Numbered from the stretch's first letter, positions 16,217 to 24,330 are shown. The stretch: 24,425 nt of DNA from Bacteroides sp. UBA1317 (GCA_002307035.1 DBTL01000121.1:1060-25484), one strand, 5' to 3'. Numbers and translations: made by a program. The notes: generated by a model not told the origin, from the letters alone.

Positions 16217-17551
16217 TTATAAAATGCCTTGCGCCATCATTGCCTTGGCTACTTTCATGAATCCGGCCACATTGGCACCTTTCACGTAATTTACATAGCC
16301 ATCCGCTTCTGTTCCGTATTGCACGCAAGCTTCGTGAATGCTTTTCATGATGCTTTTCAGTTTTTCATCTACTTCCTCCGCACTCCAACTTAGTTTGATA
16401 GCGTTTTGAGTCATTTCTAAACCCGATACTGATACTCCTCCGGCATTAGCCGCTTTTCCGGGCGCATACAATATCTTAGCATCTTGAAACACCTTAATGG
16501 CTTCGGGCGTAGAAGGCATGTTGGCTCCTTCACTCACTGCCATACAGCCATTGGCAATCAACTGGCGGGCATGGTCGCCATTCAGTTCATTTTGTGTAGC
16601 CGACGGGAGGGCGATATCACCTTTTTCTCCCCAAGGTTTTGCTCCTTCTACGTATTTGCAACCATATGTTTCCGCATACTCACGAATACGTCCGCGGTTC
16701 AGGTTCTTTAGCTCCATGATGTAGTTTAGTTTATTGCTGTCTATGCCATCCGGATCATAGATATATCCATCCGAATCGGACATAGTAACCACTTTGCCTC
16801 CGAGTTCCAGCACTTTCTCTGCTGTGTATTGGGCCACATTACCTGATCCCGACACCAAGCAAATTTTTCCTTTTAGGTCGGTACCCTTGGACTTGAGCAT
16901 CTCCATCAAGAAGTAGATATTCCCATATCCGGTTGCTTCGGGACGGATCAGTGAACCGCCGAACTCACGTCCTTTGCCGGTAAACGTTCCGGAATACTCG
17001 CGCGTGAGCTTTTTGTACATTCCAAACATGAAGCCGATTTCGCGGCCTCCTACGCCTATGTCGCCAGCCGGAACATCTGTTTCCGGACCGATATGACGCC
17101 ACAGTTCAAGCATGAATGATTGAACAAAGCGCATAACCTCAGCTGTTGATTTCCCACGTGGCGAAAAGTCCGAACCTCCTTTGCCACCCCCCATAGGAAG
17201 AGTAGTCAGTGAGTTTTTGAATGTCTGTTCAAACGCCAAAAACTTCAAGATGGAAAGGTTCACTGAACTGTGGAAACGAATGCCACCTTTGTACGGGCCG
17301 ATAGCATTGTTATGCTGTACCCGATACCCCATGTTGGTTTGCACGTTACCTTTGTCGTCTACCCACGTTACTCTGAATTGATACACTCTGTCCGGTATAC
17401 AGAGACGCTCGATGAGATTGGCCTTGTCAAACTCCGGGTGTTTGTTGTACTCTTCTTCAATGGTAGTAAGGACTTCTTCTACCGCCTGATGATACTCCGC
17501 TTCGTTTGGGAAACGGTGTTTCAAGGCATCTAACACTTTAGCTGCATTCAT
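16217..17551 (-). CDS. gdhA: Glutamate dehydrogenase, NADP(H)-type (hexameric, GdhA)
   Basis: A 444-aa paralogue of gdhB in the same window, colinear with it over the whole length and sharing GPYKGGIRFH, LPMGGGKGGSDF (Lys124) and PAGDIGVGGRE (Asp164). Its coenzyme fold reads LVSGSGNVAQYTAEK and VTMSDSDGYIYDP, close to the E. coli NADP-GDH pattern. Ser236 and Ser260 replace Phe and Pro of the NAD-type copy, matching the two positions known to switch C. symbiosum GDH to NADP. It is therefore assigned the NADP(H), probably ammonium-assimilating, role. It has the best consensus promoter in the window and its own terminator, so it is a single-gene unit, transcribed towards the receiver/ATP-grasp gene. 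Some Bacteroides GdhA enzymes accept both coenzymes, so strict NADP specificity is not claimed. Confidence 0.94.
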   Translation of the reverse strand: MNAAKVLDALKHRFPNEAEYHQAVEEVLTTIEEEYNKHPEFDKANLIERLCIPDRVYQFRVTWVDDKGNVQTNMGYRVQHNNAIGPYKGGIRFHSSVNLSILKFLAFEQTFKNSLTTLPMGGGKGGSDFSPRGKSTAEVMRFVQSFMLELWRHIGPETDVPAGDIGVGGREIGFMFGMYKKLTREYSGTFTGKGREFGGSLIRPEATGYGNIYFLMEMLKSKGTDLKGKICLVSGSGNVAQYTAEKVLELGGKVVTMSDSDGYIYDPDGIDSNKLNYIMELKNLNRGRIREYAETYGCKYVEGAKPWGEKGDIALPSATQNELNGDHARQLIANGCMAVSEGANMPSTPEAIKVFQDAKILYAPGKAANAGGVSVSGLEMTQNAIKLSWSAEEVDEKLKSIMKSIHEACVQYGTEADGYVNYVKGANVAGFMKVAKAMMAQGIL

Positions 17552-17593
17552 TAATTTTGTCTTTTGTTGGTTGTTGTAAGTTTACTTCGTTTG

Positions 17594-17624
17594 CAAAAGT
17601 AATGATAAAAAGCGAGTATTCAAA
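17594..17624 (-). promoter_or_regulatory. Full-consensus Bacteroides promoter of gdhA
   Basis: On the minus strand TTTG (17624-17621), exactly 19 bp, then TACTTTTG (17601-17594): a perfect -33/-7 pair of the primary Bacteroides sigma factor. Predicted transcript start near 17588, leader about 36 nt to the ATG at 17551. No other unit in the window has both elements perfect. Confidence 0.8.
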
Positions 17625-17696
17625 TAAATTATAAATAGAATGCCCGATAAAACGTCAATTCATCTGTTTATGGTGTCAAAATCGAATATAAAGGTG

Positions 17697-17873
17697 TTAT
17701 TTATTCTTTCTTAAAGATTTATACACAGGTATAAATACGAATGCAGCAGAAACAGCTAAAGTAACAATTATCGGTCCGTCAATGCGTTCGGAATAGACCA
17801 GTACGATATAGCAAAGCGCCATCCATAAGAGGATGACGCATACTATTTGTGATTTGGAAAGAGGTTTCTTCAT
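17697..17873 (-). CDS. 58-aa two-helix membrane protein, translationally coupled to maeB
   Basis: A small open frame of 58 codons plus stop, from ATG at 17873 to TAA at 17697-17699. The product starts MKKPLSKSQ, has a first hydrophobic helix (about 10-27, VCVILLWMALCYIVLVYS), a short polar turn ERIDG (29-33), a second hydrophobic helix (about 34-51, PIIVTLAVSAAFVFIPVY) and a basic tail KSLRKNK. The positive residues at both ends and the acidic turn suggest a hairpin with both termini in the cytoplasm. Its ATG overlaps the maeB TGA in an ATGA quartet, strong evidence that it is translated as part of the maeB unit. The family is not recognised and no function is claimed; a role at the membrane linked to malate or pyruvate metabolism is only a guess from coupling. 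Confidence 0.75.
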   Translation of the reverse strand: MKKPLSKSQIVCVILLWMALCYIVLVYSERIDGPIIVTLAVSAAFVFIPVYKSLRKNK

Positions 17874-20158
17874 TCTTTGCCGGCTTTTTTCTTGTATACA
17901 ATGGCATCTATTACGGCTACGGCGGTAATATTCAGGATGTCGCGCACAGAACTTTCAATGTCGGTAAAGTGAATGGGCTTATTTAATCCCATCTGAATCG
18001 GCCCGATCAATTCTGTTTGAGTCATCGCTTGAATTAGCTTGTAGCCTGAATTTGCAGAACTTAAATTTGGGAAGATCAGTGTGTTTACATCTTTTCCTTT
18101 CAGGCGGGTAAATGGATATTTTGCATCCCGAAGTTCACGGTCCATCGCAAAGTTTACTTGCATCTCTCCATCAATAGCTAATTCCGGATATTTCTCGTGC
18201 ATATAGGATGTTGCTTCATGTACTTTGGACGGACTGCCTACTTGGTCAGAGCCGAAGTTGGAATATGACAGCATGGCCATTACCGGAGTATGATTGAAGA
18301 ATCGAACCGTGTTTGCGGCCAATTTAGCCACATCGGTAAGAGTATCTGTGTCCGGATGCCTGTTAATCAGCGTGTCTGCTAAGAAATAAGTGCCTTTCTT
18401 AGAGTTCACAATATGCATCGTTCCGAAATGTTTGTATCCGGGACGAATGCCGATTACTTCTTTGGCTACCTTAATAGTATTGCTGTATTTTGTATATAAT
18501 CCTGTAATAAAGGCATCGGCATCGCCTGTTTCGACCATCATCATACCAAAATAGTTGCGTTCAAACATCTTGTCGTTGGCTTCTTCGTAAGTAGCTCCTT
18601 CTCTTGAACGTTTTTCCGCTAGGATATGTGCGTAACGTTCGCGGCGTTCGGCTTCGCAATCATGGCGGAGGTTGACAATTTCTACTCCTTCCAGATTAAG
18701 ATCGAGTTCTTTTGCTATTTTACGAATACGTTCTTCATTACCCAGTAGAATAGGATGGCAAATACCTTCCGCTTTGGCTTCTACTGCCGCTTTGAGCATG
18801 TTCGGATGTCCACCTTCGGCAAAAACCACACGTTGTGGGTCTTGGCGAGCCAGTTCATGGAGTTGGCGGGTCAGCTTCGACTCGTATCCCATTAGTTCAA
18901 GCAGGCGGAGTTTGTAAGCGCCCCAATCTTCAATGTTATTGCGAGCTACACCCGATTCCATAGCAGCTTTGGCAACAGCCATGGATACTTCTGTTATCAA
19001 TCGTGGATCTACCGGCTTCGGAATGAAATATTCCGGTCCGAATGTAAGGCTGCTTACATGATACACTTCGTTAACCACGTCCGGTACCGGTTGTTTGGCT
19101 AAGTTGGCTATGGCATAAACAGCGGCGATCTTCATCTCTTCGTTGATGGCACGGGCTTGTGTGTCCAATGCTCCACGGAAGATGTATGGGAATCCGATCA
19201 CATTATTTATTTGATTAGGATAATCGGAACGGCCTGTTGACATCAATACGTCCGGACGGCAAGCCATTGCATCTTCGTAAGCAATCTCAGGCACGGGATT
19301 GGCCAATGCAAATACAATAGGAGTAGAGGCCATGCTCTTCACCATGTCTGTTGTCAGCACATTGCCTTTGGAGAGTCCCAAAAACACATCTGCCCCTTTT
19401 ATCGCTTCTTCCAGTGTGCGAATATCTGTCCGGTCTGTAGCGAAATAGCGCTTTTGTTCGTTCAGGTCGGTACGTGCTTTGCCGATTACACCTTTGCTGT
19501 CGAGCATCACAATGTTCTCAAGACGGGCGCCCAATGAAACATATAGTTTGGTACACGATACGGCTGATGCACCGGCTCCGTTTACAACGATTTTTACTTC
19601 TTCTATTTTCTTTCCTGCAACTTGAAGGGCATTAATTAATCCGGCACTTGAGATGATGGCTGTTCCATGTTGATCATCGTGCATCACCGGAATGTCCAAT
19701 TCTTCTTTCAGGCGGCGTTCTATTTCAAAGCACTCAGGTGCTTTTATATCTTCGAGATTAATACCTCCAAAAGTTGGAGCGATGGCTTTTACTGCTGCAA
19801 TAAATTTCTCAGGATCTTTTTCATCTACCTCAATGTCAAAAACATCAATGCCGGCATAGATTTTAAAGAGCAATCCTTTACCTTCCATTACTGGTTTTCC
19901 ACTGAGTGCGCCAATATCTCCCAGCCCTAATACGGCTGTTCCGTTAGAGATAACTGCCACCAGATTTCCTTTGGCCGTATACTTATAAGCATCTTGCGGA
20001 TTTTTTTCTATCTCGAGACAAGGCTCGGCTACTCCCGGAGAGTAGGCTAGAGAAAGATCTGTTTGTGTACTATACGGTTTTGTCGGTACCACTTCTATTT
20101 TCCCCGGTTTGCCTTGAGAGTGATAAAGCAAGGCTGCTTCTTTCGTAATTTTAGCCAT
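17870..20158 (-). CDS. maeB: NADP-type malic enzyme with C-terminal phosphotransacetylase-like domain
   Basis: A 762-aa two-domain cytoplasmic protein of normal MaeB length. The malic enzyme half (about 1-425) shows SLAYSPGVAEPC, VMEGKGLLFKIYAGIDVFD, GGINLEDIKAPECFEIE with metal-binding acidic residues, HDDQHGTAI and the Rossmann motif VVNGAGASAVS. The C-terminal half (about 430-762) is PTA-like: RVVFAEGGHPNMLKAA, GICHPILLGN and VNSKKGTYFLADT. The enzyme decarboxylates malate to pyruvate with reduction of NADP; in MaeB proteins the PTA-like part is catalytically idle and mediates oligomerisation and acetyl-CoA control. It precedes the 58-aa membrane protein with an ATGA overlap and lies upstream of gdhA, another expected NADPH-linked enzyme. 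NADP preference comes from family membership, not from a decisive residue. Confidence 0.94.
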   Translation of the reverse strand: MAKITKEAALLYHSQGKPGKIEVVPTKPYSTQTDLSLAYSPGVAEPCLEIEKNPQDAYKYTAKGNLVAVISNGTAVLGLGDIGALSGKPVMEGKGLLFKIYAGIDVFDIEVDEKDPEKFIAAVKAIAPTFGGINLEDIKAPECFEIERRLKEELDIPVMHDDQHGTAIISSAGLINALQVAGKKIEEVKIVVNGAGASAVSCTKLYVSLGARLENIVMLDSKGVIGKARTDLNEQKRYFATDRTDIRTLEEAIKGADVFLGLSKGNVLTTDMVKSMASTPIVFALANPVPEIAYEDAMACRPDVLMSTGRSDYPNQINNVIGFPYIFRGALDTQARAINEEMKIAAVYAIANLAKQPVPDVVNEVYHVSSLTFGPEYFIPKPVDPRLITEVSMAVAKAAMESGVARNNIEDWGAYKLRLLELMGYESKLTRQLHELARQDPQRVVFAEGGHPNMLKAAVEAKAEGICHPILLGNEERIRKIAKELDLNLEGVEIVNLRHDCEAERRERYAHILAEKRSREGATYEEANDKMFERNYFGMMMVETGDADAFITGLYTKYSNTIKVAKEVIGIRPGYKHFGTMHIVNSKKGTYFLADTLINRHPDTDTLTDVAKLAANTVRFFNHTPVMAMLSYSNFGSDQVGSPSKVHEATSYMHEKYPELAIDGEMQVNFAMDRELRDAKYPFTRLKGKDVNTLIFPNLSSANSGYKLIQAMTQTELIGPIQMGLNKPIHFTDIESSVRDILNITAVAVIDAIVYKKKAGKE

Positions 20159-20195
20159 AAGAATTTTTATTATTGCTTTAGTTATTGATTATTCG

Positions 20196-20203
20196 CAAAT
20201 GTA
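20196..20203 (-). promoter_or_regulatory. maeB promoter -7 element
   Basis: TACATTTG on the minus strand matches TAnnTTTG exactly, 38 bp upstream of the maeB ATG; predicted start near 20189. No TTTG stands 19-21 bp upstream, so only the -7 element is supported. Confidence 0.5.
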
Positions 20204-20274
20204 GCCATAATTGTGATGATTCGCTTCTTATTCTGACTATTTTGCGTTGATTTAATACGAAAAAAAAGTCTTTT

Positions 20275-21555
20275 TTACTTGCTTAGCGCTTGCTCGATAT
20301 CGGCAATGATGTCGTCCGCATTTTCTATACCTACGGATAGGCGGATCAGATCAGGACGAACGCCGGCTTCGATTAATTGCTCGTCGGAAAGTTGGCGATG
20401 AGTATGGCTGGCCGGATGAAGCACACAAGTACGGGCATCTGCCACGTGTGTAACGATAGCTGCCAATTGCAGTGAATCCATAAATTTAGTGGCTAAGTTG
20501 CGTTCTCCTTTCAGTCCGAACGAGATCACTCCGCAAGAGCCATTGGGCAGATACTTTTGTGCTAGTTCGTAGTTCTTATTATCGGGCAGGCCACAGTAGT
20601 TTACCCATGCTACTTTGTCACTTGCCTGAAGGTATTCTGCAACCTTTTGCGCATTCTTGCAATGTTGCGGCATGCGCAGATGCAACGTTTCCAGTCCGAT
20701 GTTGAGTAAAAACGCATTTTGCGGACTCTGAATACTACCCAAATCGCGCATCAACTGTGAGGTCGCTTTGGTGATGTATGCCATCTTTCCGAAAGCTTTG
20801 GAGTAGGTTAGTCCGTGATAGGATTCATCGGGAGTGCATAGTCCGGGGAACTTATCGGCATTTGCCTCCCAGTCGAAGTTTCCACTATCAACAATGCAAC
20901 CGCCTACCGAGGTGGCGTGCCCATCCATGTACTTTGTGGTAGAATGAACGACGATATCTGCTCCCCATTCAAACGGGCGACAGTTGATCGGCGTTGGAAA
21001 TGTATTATCTACAATCAACGGCACGCCATGCTTATGGGCTATGCGTGCAAATTTTTCAATATCAAGAACGTCTAATGAAGGGTTAGAAATGGTCTCTCCA
21101 AAAAGAGCTTTGGTGTTGGGCTGGAAAGCCGATGATATCTCTTCCTCTGTTGCATCAGGACTGATGAAGGTGACATTGATGCCCAGCTTCTTCATGGTGA
21201 CCGCAAACAGGTTGAATGTTCCTCCATAAATGGCTGATGAACAGACAAAATGATCGCCTGCCTGACAAATATTGAATAGAGCATAAAAATTGGCTGCTTG
21301 TCCGCTAGAGGTGAGCATGCCTCCAACGCCTCCTTCGAGAGCGGTGATCTTTTTGGCCACTGCATCGTTCGTCGGGTTTTGTAGACGGGTGTAGAAATAG
21401 CCACTTTCTTCTAAGTCGAACAAGCGGGCCATTTGTTCGCTTGTCTCATATTTAAAGGTTGTACTTTGATAAATAGGTAGCACACGAGGCTCCCCCTTTT
21501 TCGGCTCCCAACCTGCTTGTACGCATAAGGTTTCGGGCTTAAATTGCTTTGCCAT
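20275..21555 (-). CDS. metY: O-acetylhomoserine sulfhydrylase (Cys/Met metabolism PLP enzyme)
   Basis: A 426-aa fold-type I PLP enzyme, of the length typical for O-acetylhomoserine aminocarboxypropyltransferases and longer than cystathionine lyases or synthases (about 380-400). Motifs: PIYQSTTFKY, YFYTRLQNPTNDAVAKKI (substrate/PLP phosphate contact, 53-70), LTSSGQAANFYAL, VDNTFPTP (Asp183 pairs with the pyridine ring), and HSTTKYMDGHATSVGG with Schiff-base Lys208. It would make homocysteine from O-acetylhomoserine and sulfide in the cytoplasm. Single-gene unit on the minus strand, with its own -7 element and with maeB starting 116 bp downstream. The intergenic region above carries an unusual palindrome array that could bear on its control. 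Confidence 0.9.
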   Translation of the reverse strand: MAKQFKPETLCVQAGWEPKKGEPRVLPIYQSTTFKYETSEQMARLFDLEESGYFYTRLQNPTNDAVAKKITALEGGVGGMLTSSGQAANFYALFNICQAGDHFVCSSAIYGGTFNLFAVTMKKLGINVTFISPDATEEEISSAFQPNTKALFGETISNPSLDVLDIEKFARIAHKHGVPLIVDNTFPTPINCRPFEWGADIVVHSTTKYMDGHATSVGGCIVDSGNFDWEANADKFPGLCTPDESYHGLTYSKAFGKMAYITKATSQLMRDLGSIQSPQNAFLLNIGLETLHLRMPQHCKNAQKVAEYLQASDKVAWVNYCGLPDNKNYELAQKYLPNGSCGVISFGLKGERNLATKFMDSLQLAAIVTHVADARTCVLHPASHTHRQLSDEQLIEAGVRPDLIRLSVGIENADDIIADIEQALSK

Positions 21556-21596
21556 GTTTTTTATTATATAAAGGTAATACGTGGTTAATTGAAAGA

Positions 21597-21604
21597 CAAA
21601 TGTA
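21597..21604 (-). promoter_or_regulatory. metY promoter -7 element
   Basis: TACATTTG on the minus strand, an exact TAnnTTTG, 42 bp upstream of the metY ATG; predicted start near 21590. The -33 position carries TTAA, a poor match. Confidence 0.5.
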
Positions 21605-21727
21605 CCTGATTTTTTTCTTATAATTAACGGTCATGAATGAAAAAATAGAGGAAATAAACTCTTTTAATACTAGAACTAAACTGATAGAATAAGCCTTCTA
21701 AGAAGATTTTATACGAAAGCTACGTGG

Positions 21728-21809
21728 TCACGCAATTGCGTGATAATGGTCACATGCTTGTGTGACGATGGTACTGCAATTGCGTGACTATTATCACACG
21801 GCTGTGTGA
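21728..21809. repeat. Array of four 16-bp palindromes at exact 22-bp period
   Basis: Units start at 21728 (TCACGCAATTGCGTGA, perfect palindrome), 21750 (TCACATGCTTGTGTGA), 21772 (TACTGCAATTGCGTGA) and 21794 (TCACACGGCTGTGTGA). Each is 16 bp and is followed by a 6-bp spacer, the first two ending ATGG. Units 1 and 3 share a GCAATTGC core while 2 and 4 share a TGTGTGA right arm, so the array is also two 44-bp repeats. Read across the spacers it gives GTGA-N6-TCAC pairs of CRP/FNR-like geometry. It lies in the metY-truA divergent gap, about 120-140 bp from both -7 elements. Confidence 0.85.
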
Positions 21810-21941
21810 CCAACAAATGTCCGTAGGATGTGGACTTAGTGTTAGTAACTTTTAGTCTTACTAATCGTGTTCTGGTCGGTTAATATTGCGTTAGAGTGAG
21901 ATTAGCCTATACTTAGCGAGGATGAATAGCTCGAAAAGTTG

Positions 21942-21949
21942 TACCTTTG
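21942..21949 (+). promoter_or_regulatory. truA operon promoter -7 element
   Basis: TACCTTTG matches TAnnTTTG exactly; the predicted transcript start is near 21956. This excludes the in-frame TTG at 21947 as a start codon and supports the GTG at 21977. No clear -33 element was found. Confidence 0.55.
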
Positions 21950-21976
21950 CGCATTGAAAACCAAGAAATAAAAGTA

Positions 21977-22732
21977 GTGCAACGATATTTTATCTATTTA
22001 GCTTACGACGGAACAAATTATCACGGTTGGCAAATTCAGCCAAATGGTATTAGTGTACAAGAATGTCTGGAGAAAGCATTGTCTGTTGTTCTCCGGAAAG
22101 AAATGAGGGTGATTGGTGCCGGACGAACGGATGCCGGCGTGCATGCTTCGCTTATGGTGGCTCATTTCGATTTTGAGGGTGAACTGATTGATGTTGATTT
22201 TCTGACTGAGAGGTTGAACCGCATGCTTCCTCCGGATATATCCGTTTTTCATGTGAAGCGGGTAAGATCGGATGTGCACGCACGGTTTGCTGCCAGATCG
22301 CGTACATATAAGTATTACGTAACGACGGCAAAGTACGCATTCAATCGACAATACCACTGGAGACTGTATGGTGAACTCGATTTTGAAAAGATGAATGAAG
22401 CTGCCGCAACCTTATTTCGCTATGCCGATTTTACCAGTTTTAGCAAGGTGCACACGGATGTGAAAACAAACTTGTGTCAGATGATGCAGGCCGAATGGAC
22501 GCAGCAGGATGAGACGACATGGGTGTTTACCATTCGTGCCGACCGCTTTCTGCGAAACATGGTACGCGCCATTGTGGGAACACTTATCGAAGTGGGCCGC
22601 GGAAAAATAGATGTGGAAGGATTTCAAAAAGTCATAGAGCAACAAGATCGTAATAAAGCGGGGAGTTCTGCTCCGGGGCATGCGCTGTTTCTTGTTGATG
22701 TGGAATACCCCGAAGATATCTTTGAGGAGTAA
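21977..22732 (+). CDS. truA: tRNA pseudouridine(38-40) synthase TruA
   Basis: A 251-aa protein from the GTG at 21977 (product begins MQRYFIYLAYDGTNYHGWQ). It isomerises uridines 38-40 in the tRNA anticodon stem-loop. Family marks: YDGTNYHGWQ at the N-terminus, catalytic Asp52 in GAGRTDAGVHA, the SRTYKYYV strand, DFTSFSK and FLRNMVRAIVGTLIEVGRGK near the C-terminus. An upstream in-frame TTG at 21947 would add ten residues but overlaps the -7 element, so the GTG is chosen; TruA normally begins with this strand. First gene of a plus-strand operon with an EamA transporter 34 bp downstream. No SD sequence is evident, as usual in this group. Confidence 0.93.
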   Translation: MQRYFIYLAYDGTNYHGWQIQPNGISVQECLEKALSVVLRKEMRVIGAGRTDAGVHASLMVAHFDFEGELIDVDFLTERLNRMLPPDISVFHVKRVRSDVHARFAARSRTYKYYVTTAKYAFNRQYHWRLYGELDFEKMNEAAATLFRYADFTSFSKVHTDVKTNLCQMMQAEWTQQDETTWVFTIRADRFLRNMVRAIVGTLIEVGRGKIDVEGFQKVIEQQDRNKAGSSAPGHALFLVDVEYPEDIFEE

Positions 22733-22766
22733 TTGAAAATGTATTATCTAAAATTAGAATAAAGAG

Positions 22767-23666
22767 ATGTGGTTATTATTTGCTTTTCTTTCAGCGGCTT
22801 TATTGGGCTTCTATGATGTATTCAAGAAGCATTCGCTAAAAGGAAATGCCGTTTTGCCGGTACTGTTTTTGAATACGCTATTCTCCAGCCTGATCTTCCT
22901 GCCTTTCATTTTATTGTCTGCTTTTGTACCGAATGTACTTGCCGGTACCATGTTTGACGTGCCGTTAGTGGGATGGGAGGTGCATAAGTTCATCATAATC
23001 AAATCTTTCATTGTTCTTTCATCGTGGATCTTCGGCTACTTCGGCATGAAGCATCTGCCGTTGACGATTGTCGGGCCGATCAATGCCACTCGTCCGGTAA
23101 TGGTGTTGGTGGGCGCCATGTTACTGTTTGGTGAACGCTTAAATATCTATCAATGGATAGGAGTGATGCTTGCCGTGGCTTCGTTCTTTTTGCTAAGTCG
23201 TTCGGGCAAGAAGGAAGGGATTGATTTTGCGCATAACAAATGGATCTTTTTCATTGTGCTGGCCGCCATTACAGGTGCTGTTAGCGGCCTGTATGATAAG
23301 TTCCTGATGAAGCAATTTAATCCCATGGTTGTGCAGTCTTGGTATAATGTGTACCAGGTATTCATCATGTGTCCTATTCTGCTGTTGCTCTGGTGGCCGA
23401 AACGGAAACAAAACACTCCTTTCAGATGGGATTGGGCCATCTTGTTGATTTCTATTTTTCTTTCGGCAGCCGACTTTGTGTACTTCTATGCCCTTAGCTT
23501 TGACGATTCAATGATCTCCATCGTGTCGATGGTGCGTCGTGGAAGTGTGGTGGTGTCGTTCCTTTTCGGAGCAATGTTCTTCCGTGAAAAGAATTTAAAA
23601 AGCAAGGCTATCGATCTTGTTCTGATATTAATCGGAATGTTATTCCTATATTTGGGTTCAAAATAA
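22767..23666 (+). CDS. EamA/DMT-family membrane transporter
   Basis: A 299-aa integral membrane protein with about ten hydrophobic segments arranged as two EamA repeats (about 1-145 and 158-299). Repeat features include FLSAALLGFYDVFKKHSL at the start of the first half, LPLTIVGPINATRPVMV and a glutamate in FGERLNIYQWIGVMLAV before its last helix; the second half has the matching ITGAVSGLYDKFLMK and FFREKNLKSKAIDLVLILIG. These match drug/metabolite exporters of the DMT superfamily. The substrate cannot be predicted. It is second in the truA operon and lies 9 bp before the DUF3256 gene, so the three are very likely cotranscribed, without an obvious functional link. Confidence 0.88.
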   Translation: MWLLFAFLSAALLGFYDVFKKHSLKGNAVLPVLFLNTLFSSLIFLPFILLSAFVPNVLAGTMFDVPLVGWEVHKFIIIKSFIVLSSWIFGYFGMKHLPLTIVGPINATRPVMVLVGAMLLFGERLNIYQWIGVMLAVASFFLLSRSGKKEGIDFAHNKWIFFIVLAAITGAVSGLYDKFLMKQFNPMVVQSWYNVYQVFIMCPILLLLWWPKRKQNTPFRWDWAILLISIFLSAADFVYFYALSFDDSMISIVSMVRRGSVVVSFLFGAMFFREKNLKSKAIDLVLILIGMLFLYLGSK

Positions 23667-23675
23667 CTACTAAAT

Positions 23676-24320
23676 ATGAAAAAAAATCTATTGCTGTTTT
23701 TTCTTCTGCTATCTGGTGTCGCTACGTATGCGCAAGAGGCTAAAACGTTGTTCGTTAACATGCCCGACTCTCTTAGTCCGCTGCTCACGGCGGTGAACCG
23801 TGCCGATTGCATTGACTTTCTGGAAAGTAAGATGAAGGCACAGGTGAAGAATAAGTTCGGTGGAACGTCTGAAATGACTGATTTGACACCTGACTACATT
23901 CGCTTAAAAGTGAGCGAGAAGAGCGAATGGCAAATGAAATTGCTCGCTACAGGGGATACGACGAAAATCATTTGTGCGATTTCTACAGCTTGTGGCCCTG
24001 CCTGTGACAGCAAAGTGCGTTTCTTTACGACTGATTGGAAAGAGCTTTCTGCAGTCGATTTTTTGGTAACTCCATCAGTGGATGCTTTCTTTGTGTCACC
24101 AAGCGATACGATGCAGACGGAGGCTTATGACCATGCTCGTTCGCAGGTTGATATGTTACTGCTGAAAGCTGATTTGTCCAAAGTAGATGCTACGTTGACT
24201 TTTTCTTTTGCTACAATCGATTACATGGGAAAGGACGATGCGGATAAGCTGAGACCTTATCTACAATCACCGATAGTATATACGTGGCAAAAGGATAAGA
24301 AACAGTTTGTTAGGAAGTAG
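23676..24320 (+). CDS. DUF3256 family secreted protein
   Basis: A 214-aa protein with a clear signal peptide (about 1-19, cleaved after ATYA-Q). The mature part contains MPDSLSPLLTAVNRADCIDFLESKM split around residues 29-53, FGGTSEMTDLTPDYIRLK, SEWQMKLL and a cysteine-containing IICAISTACGPACDSK stretch (about 97-112); I recognise this pattern as DUF3256, a Bacteroidales family without known function. It is probably periplasmic or surface-exposed and could form disulfides. Last gene of the truA-EamA unit, starting 9 bp after the transporter. Its 3' end faces the tRNA-Gly gene, and the hairpin between them has a T-run only for the tRNA strand. Confidence 0.82.
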   Translation: MKKNLLLFFLLLSGVATYAQEAKTLFVNMPDSLSPLLTAVNRADCIDFLESKMKAQVKNKFGGTSEMTDLTPDYIRLKVSEKSEWQMKLLATGDTTKIICAISTACGPACDSKVRFFTTDWKELSAVDFLVTPSVDAFFVSPSDTMQTEAYDHARSQVDMLLLKADLSKVDATLTFSFATIDYMGKDDADKLRPYLQSPIVYTWQKDKKQFVRK

Positions 24321-24330
24321 GGTAAGGACA

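Larger units (their letters stand above)
21556..21976. other. 421-bp divergent intergenic region between metY and truA
   Basis: Holds the metY -7 element (21597-21604), the palindrome array (21728-21809), a weak inverted repeat TTAGTAA/TTACTAA (21842-21848 and 21858-21864) and the truA -7 element (21942-21949). A 19-codon frame starting at the ATG near 21633 has no support as a gene. Confidence 0.7.

Noticed and set aside
20245..20274. Intrinsic terminator for metY
   Set aside because: The A/T runs form a near palindrome with no room for a loop, so no credible hairpin can be drawn.
21728..21809. The palindrome array as a CRISPR
   Set aside because: Spacers are only 6 bp, units are self-complementary, and no cas genes are nearby.
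21947..21976. TTG at 21947 as the truA start
   Set aside because: It sits inside the perfect -7 element TACCTTTG, and the ten extra residues precede the normal TruA N-terminus.
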